A stretch of DNA of 35,715 nt, taken from contig NCRB01000026.1 in NCBI GenBank assembly GCA_002894665.1, positions 1-35,715 of the forward strand, in the 5' to 3' direction. Every line of letters begins with the position of its first letter. Position 1 is the stretch's first letter. The notes under the pieces are model-generated. The model saw only the letters and a program-made list of their open reading frames with translations, ran no database searches and was not told where the DNA came from. Below, piece by piece: positions 17,166 to 25,405 of this stretch. Source of the stretch: Salinivenus iranica (GTDB lineage: Bacteria; Bacteroidota; Rhodothermia; Rhodothermales; Salinibacteraceae). The position numbers and the translations under genes were made by a program.

Positions 17166-18617
17166 ATGACGACGCCCGACTGGGTGAAGCACGCCGTCTT
17201 CTACCAGATCTTCCCGGACCGCTTCGCCCGCAGCGGTCGCGTCGCGGCGCAGGACGAGGTGACGTTGAAGCCCTGGGGGACGCCGCCGACGGAACAGGGC
17301 TTCCAGGGCGGCGACCTCTACGGCGTGGTCGACCGGCTCGACTATCTCGACGACCTGGGCATTACGGCCCTCTACCTGAACCCCATCTTTGCCTCGGCGG
17401 CCAACCACCGCTACCACACCTACGACTACTACGAGGTGGACCCGCTGCTCGGGGGGAACGAGGCCCTTCGTGAGCTGCTGGACGCGGCCCACACCCACGG
17501 CATCCGCGTGGTGCTCGACGGCGTGTTCAACCACGCCAGCCGGGGCTTCTGGCCGTTCCACCACGTGCTCGAAAACGGCCCCGACTCCCCCTACGCCGAC
17601 TGGTTCAACATCCACGACTGGCCGCTCCGGCCCTACGCCCCCGACGCGTCCACCGACCACAATTACGACGCCTGGGCCGGCCTTCCGGCCCTCCCGGAGT
17701 TCAACACGGATCACCCGCCGGTCCGCGAGTACATCTTCGACGTGGCCCGCCACTGGATCGACTTCGGCATCGACGGGTGGCGGCTCGACGTGCCCACCGA
17801 GATCGACGATCCCCCGTTCTGGCGCGAGTTTCGGGAGGTCGTCAAGGCGGCTAACCCGGAGGCATACCTCGTCGGCGAAATCTGGGCCGAGGCACCCGCC
17901 TGGCTCAAGGGCGACCGCTTCGACGGCCTCATGAACTACCCCCTGCTCGATGCGATCCTCAGCTTCTTCGGCGCCGGCTCGCTCCGCGACTATCAAGAAC
18001 GGTACCTCTCCCTCTCCCCGCTGAAGGCCCCCGCCTTCGCCGACGAGGTGGACCGCCTCCTCGCCCTCTACAACTGGAGCGCGATCCAGGCCCAGCTCAA
18101 TCTGCTCGACAGCCACGACATGGCGCGGGCCCTGTGGATCCTCGGCGGGGACGAGGCCGCGCTCCGGCAGTCGGTCCTCTTCCTAATGACCATGCCTGGC
18201 GCGCCCTGCATCTACTACGGGGACGAGGTGGGCCTCTCCGCCGCCGGCGACCCCCACTGCCGCGAGGCGTTTCCCGAAGCACGAAGGGACTGGAATACCG
18301 ACCTCCACGCCTTCTATCGCGACGCGATTGCGCTGCGCCACCGGCACGAGGTGCTCCGCACCGGGCGCGTGACGCGTCTGCACGCCGACGGCCAGACCTA
18401 CGCCCTGCGCCGGGCGACGGGGGACGAGGAGGCCGTGGTGGCCTTCAACGCCGGGTCCACGCCGGCGTCGCTCCCGCTCGACCCCGAGTGGGTCGCGTCC
18501 GATGCGCTCCGCCCCGCCTGGCCGCCCAACGCCTCCGACGCTCCCCTTCGTCCCGCCAACACCAACGCCGTGCGCCTTCCGCCCCAGGAAACGCGCGTCT
18601 GGGTCGGGGCGGCGTAG
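17166..18617 (+). CDS. GH13 alpha-glucan hydrolase (cyclomaltodextrinase/neopullulanase-like)
   Basis: 483 aa, a GH13 (beta/alpha)8 barrel starting straight at the catalytic domain (WVKHAVFYQIFPDRF). Conserved regions: GVFNHA (119-124), GWRLDVPTEID with nucleophile D208, VGEIW with acid/base E238, and LDSHD with D318. IFPDRF and the MPGAPCIYYGDE block are typical of the neopullulanase/cyclomaltodextrinase/maltogenic group, but the N-terminal CBM34-like domain of those enzymes is missing. A small C-terminal beta domain is present (about 400-483). There is no signal peptide, so it should act on cytoplasmic maltodextrins or glycogen fragments. The glucan phosphorylase gene 1.5 kb downstream on the same strand supports this. 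Exact linkage preference is unknown. Confidence 0.92.
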   Translation: MTTPDWVKHAVFYQIFPDRFARSGRVAAQDEVTLKPWGTPPTEQGFQGGDLYGVVDRLDYLDDLGITALYLNPIFASAANHRYHTYDYYEVDPLLGGNEALRELLDAAHTHGIRVVLDGVFNHASRGFWPFHHVLENGPDSPYADWFNIHDWPLRPYAPDASTDHNYDAWAGLPALPEFNTDHPPVREYIFDVARHWIDFGIDGWRLDVPTEIDDPPFWREFREVVKAANPEAYLVGEIWAEAPAWLKGDRFDGLMNYPLLDAILSFFGAGSLRDYQERYLSLSPLKAPAFADEVDRLLALYNWSAIQAQLNLLDSHDMARALWILGGDEAALRQSVLFLMTMPGAPCIYYGDEVGLSAAGDPHCREAFPEARRDWNTDLHAFYRDAIALRHRHEVLRTGRVTRLHADGQTYALRRATGDEEAVVAFNAGSTPASLPLDPEWVASDALRPAWPPNASDAPLRPANTNAVRLPPQETRVWVGAA

Positions 18618-18629
18618 CCCCCGGCCGCG

Positions 18630-18660
18630 TTGACCGCTTCGGCCCGCACCGCTACGTTGT
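18630..18660 (+). promoter_or_regulatory. Bacteroidota-like promoter candidate upstream of SDR gene
   Basis: TTG at 18630-18632, 20 nt, then TACGTTGT at 18653-18660. This is close to the Bacteroidota pattern TTG-N19-21-TAnnTTTG, with two mismatches in the minus-7 element. It sits 38 bp before the ATG of the SDR gene at 18698, in a 80-bp gap. Plausible position, imperfect match. Confidence 0.35.
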
Positions 18661-18697
18661 ACACACACTCTCTTTCGCCCCACCCCCGACCCTTCTT

Positions 18698-19384
18698 ATG
18701 CCCACTGTTGCCATCACCGGCGCCGCCGGGGCCATCGGCTCCGTCACCGCCGAGGTCTTTGCGGACGCGGGCTGGGACCTGGCCCTGCTCGACTACGGCG
18801 CCGACAACCGCGCCTCCCTGAACGCCTCGTTCCCCGACGCGCAGACGTTCGACGCCGACCTGACCGACGCGGACGCGGCCCAGAAGGCGTTCGACGCCAT
18901 CGGGGCGGCCGGGCCGCTGGACGCGGTGCTCGCCATCGCCGGCGGCTTTGCCATGCAGCCCGCCGCCGAGGCCACCGCGGACGACTACGCCCACATGATG
19001 GACCTGAACGTCCGCACCCTCTTCAACACCGCCCGGGCCGCCGTGCCACTGCTCACCGAGCAGGAGCACAGCTTCCTGCTCGGCGTCTCGGCCCCCGCCG
19101 GGATCGACGGGCAGGCGCAGTCGGCCCTGTACGGCGCCGCCAAGGGCGCCGTGGCGGCGTACGTGAAGTCGCTCGGGAAGGAGTACAGGCCGGACGGCCT
19201 GCGCACAAGCGTGCTCTACCCCATGGGCGTCGTGGACACCCCGGCGAACCGGGACGGCATGCCGGACGCCGACCCGTCGGACTGGATCGCGCCCCGCGAG
19301 CTGGCGGACGGCATGCTGCACCTTGCCACCCGAAGCCCCCGCGGCCACGTGCCGGAGCTGAAGGTGCACGCCGCCTCGTCGTGA
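18698..19384 (+). CDS. Short-chain dehydrogenase/reductase (SDR)
   Basis: 228 aa, classical SDR fold. It has the nucleotide-binding ITGAAGAIGS (6-15), catalytic S131, Y145 and K149 (LYGAAKGA) and, unusually, AIAGGF in place of the common NNAG motif, as in dihydropteridine-reductase-like SDRs. It should oxidise or reduce an alcohol/carbonyl with NAD(P)H in the cytoplasm; the substrate is unknown. No acidic residue is obvious right after strand 2 (LLDYGAD has D32 and D36, possible NAD preference). It lies between two glucan-metabolism genes, with no obvious functional link. The ATG at 18698 begins the first strand; the frame is open upstream through the antisense of the GH13 gene, which is not coding. 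Confidence 0.88.
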   Translation: MPTVAITGAAGAIGSVTAEVFADAGWDLALLDYGADNRASLNASFPDAQTFDADLTDADAAQKAFDAIGAAGPLDAVLAIAGGFAMQPAAEATADDYAHMMDLNVRTLFNTARAAVPLLTEQEHSFLLGVSAPAGIDGQAQSALYGAAKGAVAAYVKSLGKEYRPDGLRTSVLYPMGVVDTPANRDGMPDADPSDWIAPRELADGMLHLATRSPRGHVPELKVHAASS

Positions 19385-19395
19385 CGGGGCCGGGC

Positions 19396-19409
19396 CCGGG
19401 ACGTCCCGG
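19396..19409. repeat. Perfect 14-bp palindrome after the SDR gene
   Basis: CCGGGACGTCCCGG lies 12 bp past the SDR stop codon. It could be a small terminator hairpin or a protein-binding palindrome. No U tract follows. Short GC palindromes are frequent in such DNA, so weight is low. Confidence 0.3.
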
Positions 19410-19478
19410 AACCCGCACGGGCCGTCCGGAATCAGAGGGGTTCGCTGATCTCCCAGGTCCGCCCGTCGCCCTGCCTCC

Positions 19479-19931
19479 ATGCCCGCCCCGTCCCCGCCTC
19501 CGACGCCCGTCGCCCACCTGCTCCGAAGGGCCCGCACCTGGACGGACGTGACCGTCCACCCTCACCCGGACGCCCGCCTCACGATCCAGGTCGGGTCCGT
19601 CCTCATCGGACGCCTCCGCCCCGACGACACGCTGGAGGTGCCCCTGCCCGCCCCCGTTCGCACGGTTCTCGTGGACCACGGCCTGGCAGGCCCGTCGCCG
19701 ACCGCCCCGGACGGGGTCACGCACCCGCTCGTTCGCCCCGACGACCTTCCGGGCGCCACCCAGCTCCTGCGCCTCTCCTACCTCTACCGGCGCCTCCTCC
19801 GCACCCGCGACCCCACGGCCCTCCACCGCATCCGCACCGAGCTGGCGCAACGCGAGCTCCCGGAGGCCCTCCGCGCCGTCTACGCCACCATGCTGAGCAA
19901 ACGCGAAGCATCGCCCCGCCCTTCGTCATAA
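19479..19931 (+). CDS. DUF5519 (luciferase-domain-like) small protein
   Basis: 150 aa, cytoplasmic. The order of segments (a short amphipathic start, HPDARLTIQVGSVLIGRLRP, then LEVPLPAPVRTVLVDHGLA, a proline-rich turn, VTHPLVRPDDLPGATQLLRL and a final YLYRRLL helix) resembles DUF5519 proteins, annotated elsewhere as luciferase-family proteins although they do not emit light. Function is not established and I see no catalytic motif. The last 30 residues (RTELAQRELPEALRAVYATM) are an added helix. It stands alone between the SDR and the phosphorylase gene on the same strand, 94 bp after the SDR stop. The family call is moderate. Confidence 0.65.
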   Translation: MPAPSPPPTPVAHLLRRARTWTDVTVHPHPDARLTIQVGSVLIGRLRPDDTLEVPLPAPVRTVLVDHGLAGPSPTAPDGVTHPLVRPDDLPGATQLLRLSYLYRRLLRTRDPTALHRIRTELAQRELPEALRAVYATMLSKREASPRPSS

Positions 19932-20189
19932 CCCCCCGCCTCCATCGGACACAGACCCCGATGGAACCGCTTCCGGGCAATGGGTAATGGATTTTTCACG
20001 CTGAAGACTTGGCAACTCGTGCCCAAACCCCGTCCCTTGTAAATGGTGTTTCGCCTTTCGCTGCGGGCATTTTCCCACCGTAGACGCTTTGGGACCCCAC
20101 CGGGTGCGTCCCGGGCTGGCTGCCCCCCGACTCTCCATTGGCCCGCTGCACCGCAGCCCCGCATCGCCTTTCGCAATTGACGTGATGGA

Positions 20190-22244
20190 ATGACGACCCT
20201 CGACAAGCTCGAAACCCTCTCGACGAACCTCTGGTGGACCTGGAACTCGGAGGCGCGGGCGCTCTACCGTCGCCTCAGCCCGGGCGTCTACCAGGCCTCC
20301 GACAACAACCCGCGGGCGGCCCTCGCCGCCCCGAAGGACGAGGTGCTCGACGACCCCGACTTTCAGGACGAGGTGGACCGCGTGTACGACGAGTTTCGCA
20401 CCTACATGGAGCGCGATCCGGAGGTCGAGGACGTCCCCGAGACGGCCTACTTCTGCATGGAGTACGGCCTGCACGAGAGCCTCTCGCTGTACTCCGGAGG
20501 GCTCGGCGTGTTGGCGGGCGACCACGCCAAGGCTGCGTCCGACCTCGGCCTGCCGTTTACGGCCGTCGGCCTGTTTCTCCGAGAGGGCTACTTCGAACAG
20601 TCGTTCAACGCGAACGGGTGGCAGCAGTCGACCTACCCGGTCCTCGACCCGGCGAAGCACCCCCTCTCGCTCGTCACGGGCCGCGACGGCGATCCGCTGA
20701 CGGTGGAGGTGCCCGTCGGCCACGACACGGTGCACGTGCGGGCCTGGAAGCTGAACCTGGGACACACCGACCTCTACCTGCTCGACACGGACTTTGACGC
20801 CAACGTCGAAGACCATCGGCCCCTCACCCGTCGGCTCTACCAGGGCGGCGACCACGAGCGCATCCGGCAGGAGATCGTGCTCGGCATTGGCGGGCTGCGC
20901 CTGCTCCGCGCCCTCGGCGAAGAGCCGGAGCTGTTCCACTCCAACGAAGGACACTGTGCCTTCCTGATGATGGAGCTGCTGCGGGAGCAGTTGGAAAAGG
21001 GCCTGTCGCTCTCGGACGCCGAGGAAACGGTCACCGAACACTGCGTCTTTACCACGCACACCCCCGTGCCCGCCGGACACGACCACTTCGCCCCCGACCT
21101 GTTCGCCGAGGCGATGGCGGGCTTCGAGGACGAAATCGACCTGAGCACACACCAGCTCCTCTCCTACGGGCGCGTCGATCCGTCGGACGACGAGGAAGAG
21201 TTCACCATGACGGCCCTCGGCCTAAAGCTGTCGCGCGCGGCGAACGGCGTGTCGAAGCTCAACGGCCACGTTGCCCGTCAGCAGTGGACCGACCTCTACC
21301 CCGACCGCCCGCTCGACGAGGTGCCCATCGGCGCCATCACCAACGGCGTGCACCTGCCCACCTGGACCGCCGGCCCGGCCCGCGACTTTCTCGACCAGTA
21401 CCTCGACGGCGACTTTACCGAGCGCCACAACCCGGACATCTGGACCGGCCTCGATGATGCGAGCGACGAGGAACTGTGGCGCTACCGCTCGTCTCTTCGG
21501 CAGCGCCTCATCGACTTCATTGAGGGGCACGTGCACACCCAGAGCCTCCCGATGCAGCCCGACCTCGACCCCGAGGCGCTGACCATCGGCTTCGCCCGCC
21601 GGTTCGCCACCTACAAGCGCGCCCCGCTCATCTTCACGGACCTGGAGCGTGCCCGCGCCCTGTTCGCCAACGAGGACCGGCCCATCCAGCTCATCTACGC
21701 CGGCAAAGCCCACCCGGCCGACCAGGGCGGCAAGCGCTTCATCCAGCGCATCTACGAGATTAGCCAGATGGAGGGCTTCGAGGGGAAGGTCATCTTCCTG
21801 GAGGGCTACAGCATGGAAATCGGCCGCATGCTCGTCTCCGGCTGCGACGTGTGGCTCAACAACCCGCGCCGCCCGCTGGAGGCCTCCGGCACGAGCGGAC
21901 AGAAAATCGCCGCGCACGGCGGCCTGAACCTGAGCGTGCTCGACGGCTGGTGGCCCGAGGGCTACAACGGCCACAACGGATGGGCCATCGGGCCCGAGCC
22001 CACCGGCGAACTCAAGGTGGACCGCCCCGACCAGGAGGAGCGCGACCGCGAGGACGCCCTCTCGCTCTATCACCAGCTCGAGGAGAACGTCATTCCGGCG
22101 TTCTACAACCGAAACGACGAGGGCCTGCCGCCCGAGTGGATCGACATGATGCGCGACGCCATGACGGGCCTGCCGGCCCCCTTCAGCGCCAAGCGCATGG
22201 TGCTCGACTACGTGGAAACGATGTACCGCAACGAGTCGGCGTAG
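20190..22244 (+). CDS. glgP: Alpha-glucan (glycogen/maltodextrin) phosphorylase, GT35
   Basis: 684 aa. It uses phosphate to release glucose-1-phosphate from alpha-1,4-glucans in the cytoplasm with PLP. The N-terminus (LSTNLWWTWNSEARALY) is the DUF3417-type cap of the bacterial/archaeal more-distant phosphorylase group. Conserved blocks follow: YFCMEYGLHESLSLYSGGLG (about 88-107), HSNEGHCAF (about 250) and FTTHTPVPAGHDHF (about 288). The C-terminal region has RRFATYKRAPLI and EASGTSGQKIAAHGGLNLS, where the PLP-region lysine and glycines lie. At 684 aa it is shorter than the 800-850-aa Thermus/Thermotoga forms but the expected blocks are in order. The ATG at 20190 precedes the conserved start; upstream is a 258-bp gap. 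With the GH13 enzyme it forms a plausible storage-glucan breakdown set. Confidence 0.93.
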   Translation: MTTLDKLETLSTNLWWTWNSEARALYRRLSPGVYQASDNNPRAALAAPKDEVLDDPDFQDEVDRVYDEFRTYMERDPEVEDVPETAYFCMEYGLHESLSLYSGGLGVLAGDHAKAASDLGLPFTAVGLFLREGYFEQSFNANGWQQSTYPVLDPAKHPLSLVTGRDGDPLTVEVPVGHDTVHVRAWKLNLGHTDLYLLDTDFDANVEDHRPLTRRLYQGGDHERIRQEIVLGIGGLRLLRALGEEPELFHSNEGHCAFLMMELLREQLEKGLSLSDAEETVTEHCVFTTHTPVPAGHDHFAPDLFAEAMAGFEDEIDLSTHQLLSYGRVDPSDDEEEFTMTALGLKLSRAANGVSKLNGHVARQQWTDLYPDRPLDEVPIGAITNGVHLPTWTAGPARDFLDQYLDGDFTERHNPDIWTGLDDASDEELWRYRSSLRQRLIDFIEGHVHTQSLPMQPDLDPEALTIGFARRFATYKRAPLIFTDLERARALFANEDRPIQLIYAGKAHPADQGGKRFIQRIYEISQMEGFEGKVIFLEGYSMEIGRMLVSGCDVWLNNPRRPLEASGTSGQKIAAHGGLNLSVLDGWWPEGYNGHNGWAIGPEPTGELKVDRPDQEERDREDALSLYHQLEENVIPAFYNRNDEGLPPEWIDMMRDAMTGLPAPFSAKRMVLDYVETMYRNESA

Positions 22245-22256
22245 GCCCAGGTTGGG

Positions 22257-22640
22257 CTACGCGTCCGTCTCCGGTGCCGGGGCCGCAGGAACCCGCCGGT
22301 ACGTGTGATACGTCACGTACGAGGTGACGAGGAGGGCGGACGCAACGATGGGAGGCACCACGTCCGCCACCGGATCGCCGACCGCTAGGTGCGCGATGAT
22401 GGCTGAGACAAAGCTGATCGTGAAGCCGGCGTAGGTCCACTCCTTTACGGCCCGCGGCAGTGGCACCACCAGCGCCACCGCGCCCACCACCTTGGCGATG
22501 CCGAGCTCGACCCGGAAGTAGTCCGGGAAGCCGAGCTCGGCAAACGTCTGGGCGGCGGCCTCGGAGACGAAGTACATGGTGCCCGACGCCGCCATCATGA
22601 GAGCGAGGAGGAGCGTTGTGCCCCAGTAGAGATATTTCAT
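22257..22640 (-). CDS. DoxX-family membrane protein
   Basis: 127 aa with four hydrophobic helices (about 5-24, 45-65, 72-90 and 95-113), the size and layout of DoxX/DoxX-like proteins. Seen: the start KYLYWGTTLLLALMMAASG, then GIAKVVGAVALVVPLPRAVKEWTYAGF. Family members are associated with terminal oxidases, thiosulfate oxidation or redox-stress complexes, but many have no known role. The ATG at 22640 is chosen because the first helix starts there; the open frame extends to 22736 without family features. It ends 12 bp from the phosphorylase stop (convergent), and is divergent from an SDR gene 161 bp away, so the intergenic region likely controls both. Confidence 0.82.
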   Translation of the reverse strand: MKYLYWGTTLLLALMMAASGTMYFVSEAAAQTFAELGFPDYFRVELGIAKVVGAVALVVPLPRAVKEWTYAGFTISFVSAIIAHLAVGDPVADVVPPIVASALLVTSYVTYHTYRRVPAAPAPETDA

Positions 22641-22801
22641 GGCCTGGTGGATCGTAAAAGAGTGAACCTGTGCGGCGGAATGATTCTCTGCGTCCCAAAT
22701 TCGCCGGGGGCCTGGGAGGTTGCGGCCCCGGAACAAATCGTTACACCCCAGGGCGCCGGCTTTTCCTTTTTACTGCTTCCGTTTATCAATTCTATTCGCC
22801 C

Positions 22802-23512
22802 ATGCCTGCTCCTTCTTCTCCCACCGCCCTCGTCACCGGCGGCAACCGCGGCATCGGCCGTGCCATCTGCGAAGGGCTCGTTGAGCGCGGCCTTCAGGTC
22901 GTCCTCGGCTCTCGCGACGAGGCCAACGGCGAGGCCGCCGCGCGCCCGCTCCGCGAGGCGGGCGGGACGGTGCACGTTGAGACCATCGACGTGGCCGAGC
23001 CGGACTCCATTGCGGCCTGCGCCGACCGCCTGGCGTCCAACGACGTGGCGGTGGACGTGCTCGTCAATAACGCGGGCGTCTACCCGACAAACAACGCCCT
23101 CGACGCCACACCCGACCAGCTCGACCACGCCTGGACCGTAAACGCGCGCGGCCCGTGGCTGCTCACGCAGGCGTTCGTGCCCGGCATGATCGACCGCGGC
23201 TACGGCCGCGTGGTCAACATGTCCTCCGGCTCCGGCTCGTTCGGCGAGGGCCTCGATCCCGAACACGCCGCCTACGCCGCCTCGAAGTCGGCCCTCAACG
23301 CCCTCACGCTCACGCTCGACCAGACCCTGCCCGAGGGCCCCGATGTAAAAGCAAACGCGATGTGCCCGGGCTGGGTGCACACCCGAATGGGCGGCGAGCA
23401 GGCCCCGCGGACGCCCGAGGAGGGTGCCGACACCGCCCTCTGGCTCGCCACCCTCCCGGCCGACGGCCCGAGCGGCGGCTTCTTCCGCGACCGCGAGCGC
23501 ATCCCCTGGTAG
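22802..23512 (+). CDS. Short-chain dehydrogenase/reductase, carbonyl-reductase-like
   Basis: 236 aa classical SDR. Cofactor motif TGGNRGIG (12-19), VNNAGVY (88-94), S142, and YAASK with Y158 and K162. The TGGNRGIGRAI start, the SRDEANG loop and the C-terminal VKANAMCPGWVHTRMGG resemble eukaryote-like NADPH carbonyl reductases (CBR1 type). S37-R38 after strand 2 would favour NADPH. Likely role: cytoplasmic reduction of carbonyls or quinones; substrate unknown. It is divergent from a DoxX gene across 161 bp. The ATG at 22802 lies at the family's normal start. Confidence 0.9.
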   Translation: MPAPSSPTALVTGGNRGIGRAICEGLVERGLQVVLGSRDEANGEAAARPLREAGGTVHVETIDVAEPDSIAACADRLASNDVAVDVLVNNAGVYPTNNALDATPDQLDHAWTVNARGPWLLTQAFVPGMIDRGYGRVVNMSSGSGSFGEGLDPEHAAYAASKSALNALTLTLDQTLPEGPDVKANAMCPGWVHTRMGGEQAPRTPEEGADTALWLATLPADGPSGGFFRDRERIPW

Positions 23513-23648
23513 GGTCTGCTGCGTTGCGAAGAATCGACGGGTCGCCGTCGCAGACGGGTCAGCCGCCCCTCGGGACGGATCTGCACGGGCCGGAATGAAT
23601 TGAGGGCGATCCCGATGCGCGACGCCTTTTTGGAATGAGCCTCGGCCC

Positions 23649-24679
23649 ATGCCCTCGTCCCGCCGCCAGTTCCTGGCCCTTGCCGCCACGGGGGCCGCCG
23701 CTGTTGCCACCCGCCCCTGGCGCACCACGCACGCCCTGATGCCGCCCTCGGCCGCGTGGCGATCGGCCCCCGCCCTGCCCGCATCCACCCAGGAAGTTTA
23801 CGGCACCGCGTGGAACGGACGGGTCCTGGTGGCCGGGGGGCTCCGCTCCACTGCGGACAGCCGCCGCCGGTTTACCACGCTCGGGCAAACCGCCCTCTTC
23901 GACCCCACAACCGAGACGTGGTCGATGGGCCCCGACCTCCCCGCCCCGCGGCACCACATCGTCCTCGCAACGGAGGGCGACACGGCGTACGGCTTCGGGG
24001 GGGCTTCGTCGGCGAAAACCTCGCGCAGGACGGCTTCCAGTTCCGCGACGACGTGTACGCGTTCGACGGCGACGCGTGGACCCGCGCCGGCTCGATGCCG
24101 ACGCCGCTTGGCGAGACGGTCGCCCTATCGGTCGACGGGCGCGTCCACCTCGTCACCGGCAGCCTGCACGGCGAACGGACCGGCCCGACCGGCACCCACC
24201 TCGTGTACAATCCGGACACCGACGACTGGACGGAGGCGCGCCCGGCCCCCACCGCCCGAAGCAGCGCCACCGGCGCCGTGATCGACGGAATGCTCTACGT
24301 CGCCGGAGGGCGCACCACGCAGAACGGGGTGACCAACCTCGGCGCGCTGGAGTGCTACGATCCGGCCTCCGACACCTGGACCGAACGCCGCTCCCTCCCC
24401 CAGCCGTCGGGCGGACTGAACGGGGCGGCCACGGGCGGCACGCTCTACGTCTTTGGCGGCGAGTACTTTTCGGACGGCGGCGGGGTCTTCGGCGAGACCT
24501 GGGCGTACGACCCGGCGGCGGACGACTGGACGGAGTTGCCCTCCATGCCTACGCCCCGGCACGGCCTCGCCGGCGTCGCCCTGAACGGGCGCGTCTACGC
24601 CGTCGGCGGCAACACCGCCCCCGGCATCGGCGCCGCCACCTCATCCACCGTCGAGGCCCTCGTGCCCGCCGCCACCTGA
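23649..24679 (+). pseudogene. Tat-exported kelch-repeat protein, frameshifted at a G7 tract
   Basis: The 5' part (frame of 23649) begins with a twin-arginine signal (SRRQFLALAATGAAAVA, residues 4-20), predicting Tat export, then kelch repeats (WNGRVLVAGG; FDPTTETWSMGPDLPAPRHH). At the seven-G run 23997-24003 this frame becomes nonsense. The continuation of the kelch sequence (GFVGENLAQDGFQF...) is in the frame one base on and runs to the stop at 24679. Removing one G joins the two halves into a continuous product of about 343 aa with five or six kelch blades: FDGDAWTRAG, YNPDTDDWTE, YDPASDTWTE and YDPAADDWTE are visible blade ends. Kelch propellers bind ligands or, in some exported forms, act as sialic-acid-type mutarotases; the function here is open. 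It may be a true mutation, a phase-variable tract or a read error. Confidence 0.85.
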
Positions 24680-24709
24680 TCCGCGCTCCGCTCACAATCC
24701 CGCCTCGCC

Positions 24710-25354
24710 ATGACCATCGACGTCTACGCCGACATCGCCTGCCCCTGGTGCTACGTCGGCCGCGCCCATCTCAAAAACGCGCTTGCCCAACGGCCGGCCC
24801 TCAACGTTACGCTCCGGTGGCGCCCCTTCCAGCTCCAGCCCCACATGCCCCCCACGGGCCGCGACTTCCGGAAGGTGCTATCGGAGAAGTTCGGCGGGTG
24901 GGACCAGGCACAACAGACGTTCGAGCGCATCCAGGACATGGGGGCCGAGGACGACCTCACGTTCGACTTCGAAGCCATCGAGGTGGCCCCCAACACGGCC
25001 GACGCCCATCGCCTCATCCTCTGGGCGCAGGACCAGGATCCGGAGGCGGCCGACGCCCTGGCCACCACGCTCTTCCGGGCCTACTTCACGGAGGGGCGCA
25101 ACGTGTCCGACCCGGCCGTGCTGGCCGACGGCGCCGCCGAGACGGGGCTCGAGGCCGACGCAGCGCGGGCGGTGCTGGAGGGGGACGACTACGCGGAGGC
25201 CGTACGCACGAGCCAGCAGCAGGCCCAGCGGCGCGGCATCACGGGCGTCCCGTGCTACGTCTTCGGCGACGAGCACGCCCTCACCGGCGCCCAGCCGACG
25301 GACGTGTTCGTGGAGGCCCTCGACACCCTCGCCCCCGACTCCTCTACGGGATAG
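24710..25354 (+). CDS. DsbA-family oxidoreductase, FrnE-like
   Basis: 214 aa. Thioredoxin-fold protein with the redox motif CPWC (C11-C14) right after the first strand (IDVYADIACPWCYVG) and the cis-proline strand ITGVPCYVFG near residue 183. The inserted helical domain and the absence of a signal peptide place it in the cytoplasmic FrnE group, also called 2-hydroxychromene-2-carboxylate isomerase/DsbA-like. These are thought to exchange disulfides or to isomerise polyketide intermediates; a general thiol-redox role is the safer guess. It follows the kelch gene by 30 bp on the same strand. A 15-bp tandem duplication covers its stop codon. Confidence 0.9.
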   Translation: MTIDVYADIACPWCYVGRAHLKNALAQRPALNVTLRWRPFQLQPHMPPTGRDFRKVLSEKFGGWDQAQQTFERIQDMGAEDDLTFDFEAIEVAPNTADAHRLILWAQDQDPEAADALATTLFRAYFTEGRNVSDPAVLADGAAETGLEADAARAVLEGDDYAEAVRTSQQQAQRRGITGVPCYVFGDEHALTGAQPTDVFVEALDTLAPDSSTG

Positions 25355-25371
25355 AACTCTACGGGATAGAG
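25342..25371 (+). repeat. Tandem 15-bp duplication over the stop codon of the DsbA-like gene
   Basis: CTCTACGGGATAGAA (25342-25356) is followed directly by CTCTACGGGATAGAG (25357-25371), 14 of 15 bases equal. Because the unit is five codons, the stop TAG is repeated in frame 15 bases later. It looks like a replication-slippage duplication. Confidence 0.8.
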
Positions 25372-25405
25372 CACTCTCCTTCGTCCACCGGCTCTTCGCT
25401 CCCCC

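Noticed and set aside
16089-18116. A long minus-strand frame opposite the mhqO/mhqD/GH13 region
   Set aside because: Low-complexity Arg/Val/Gly/His sequence; the plus-strand genes hold complete catalytic motifs.
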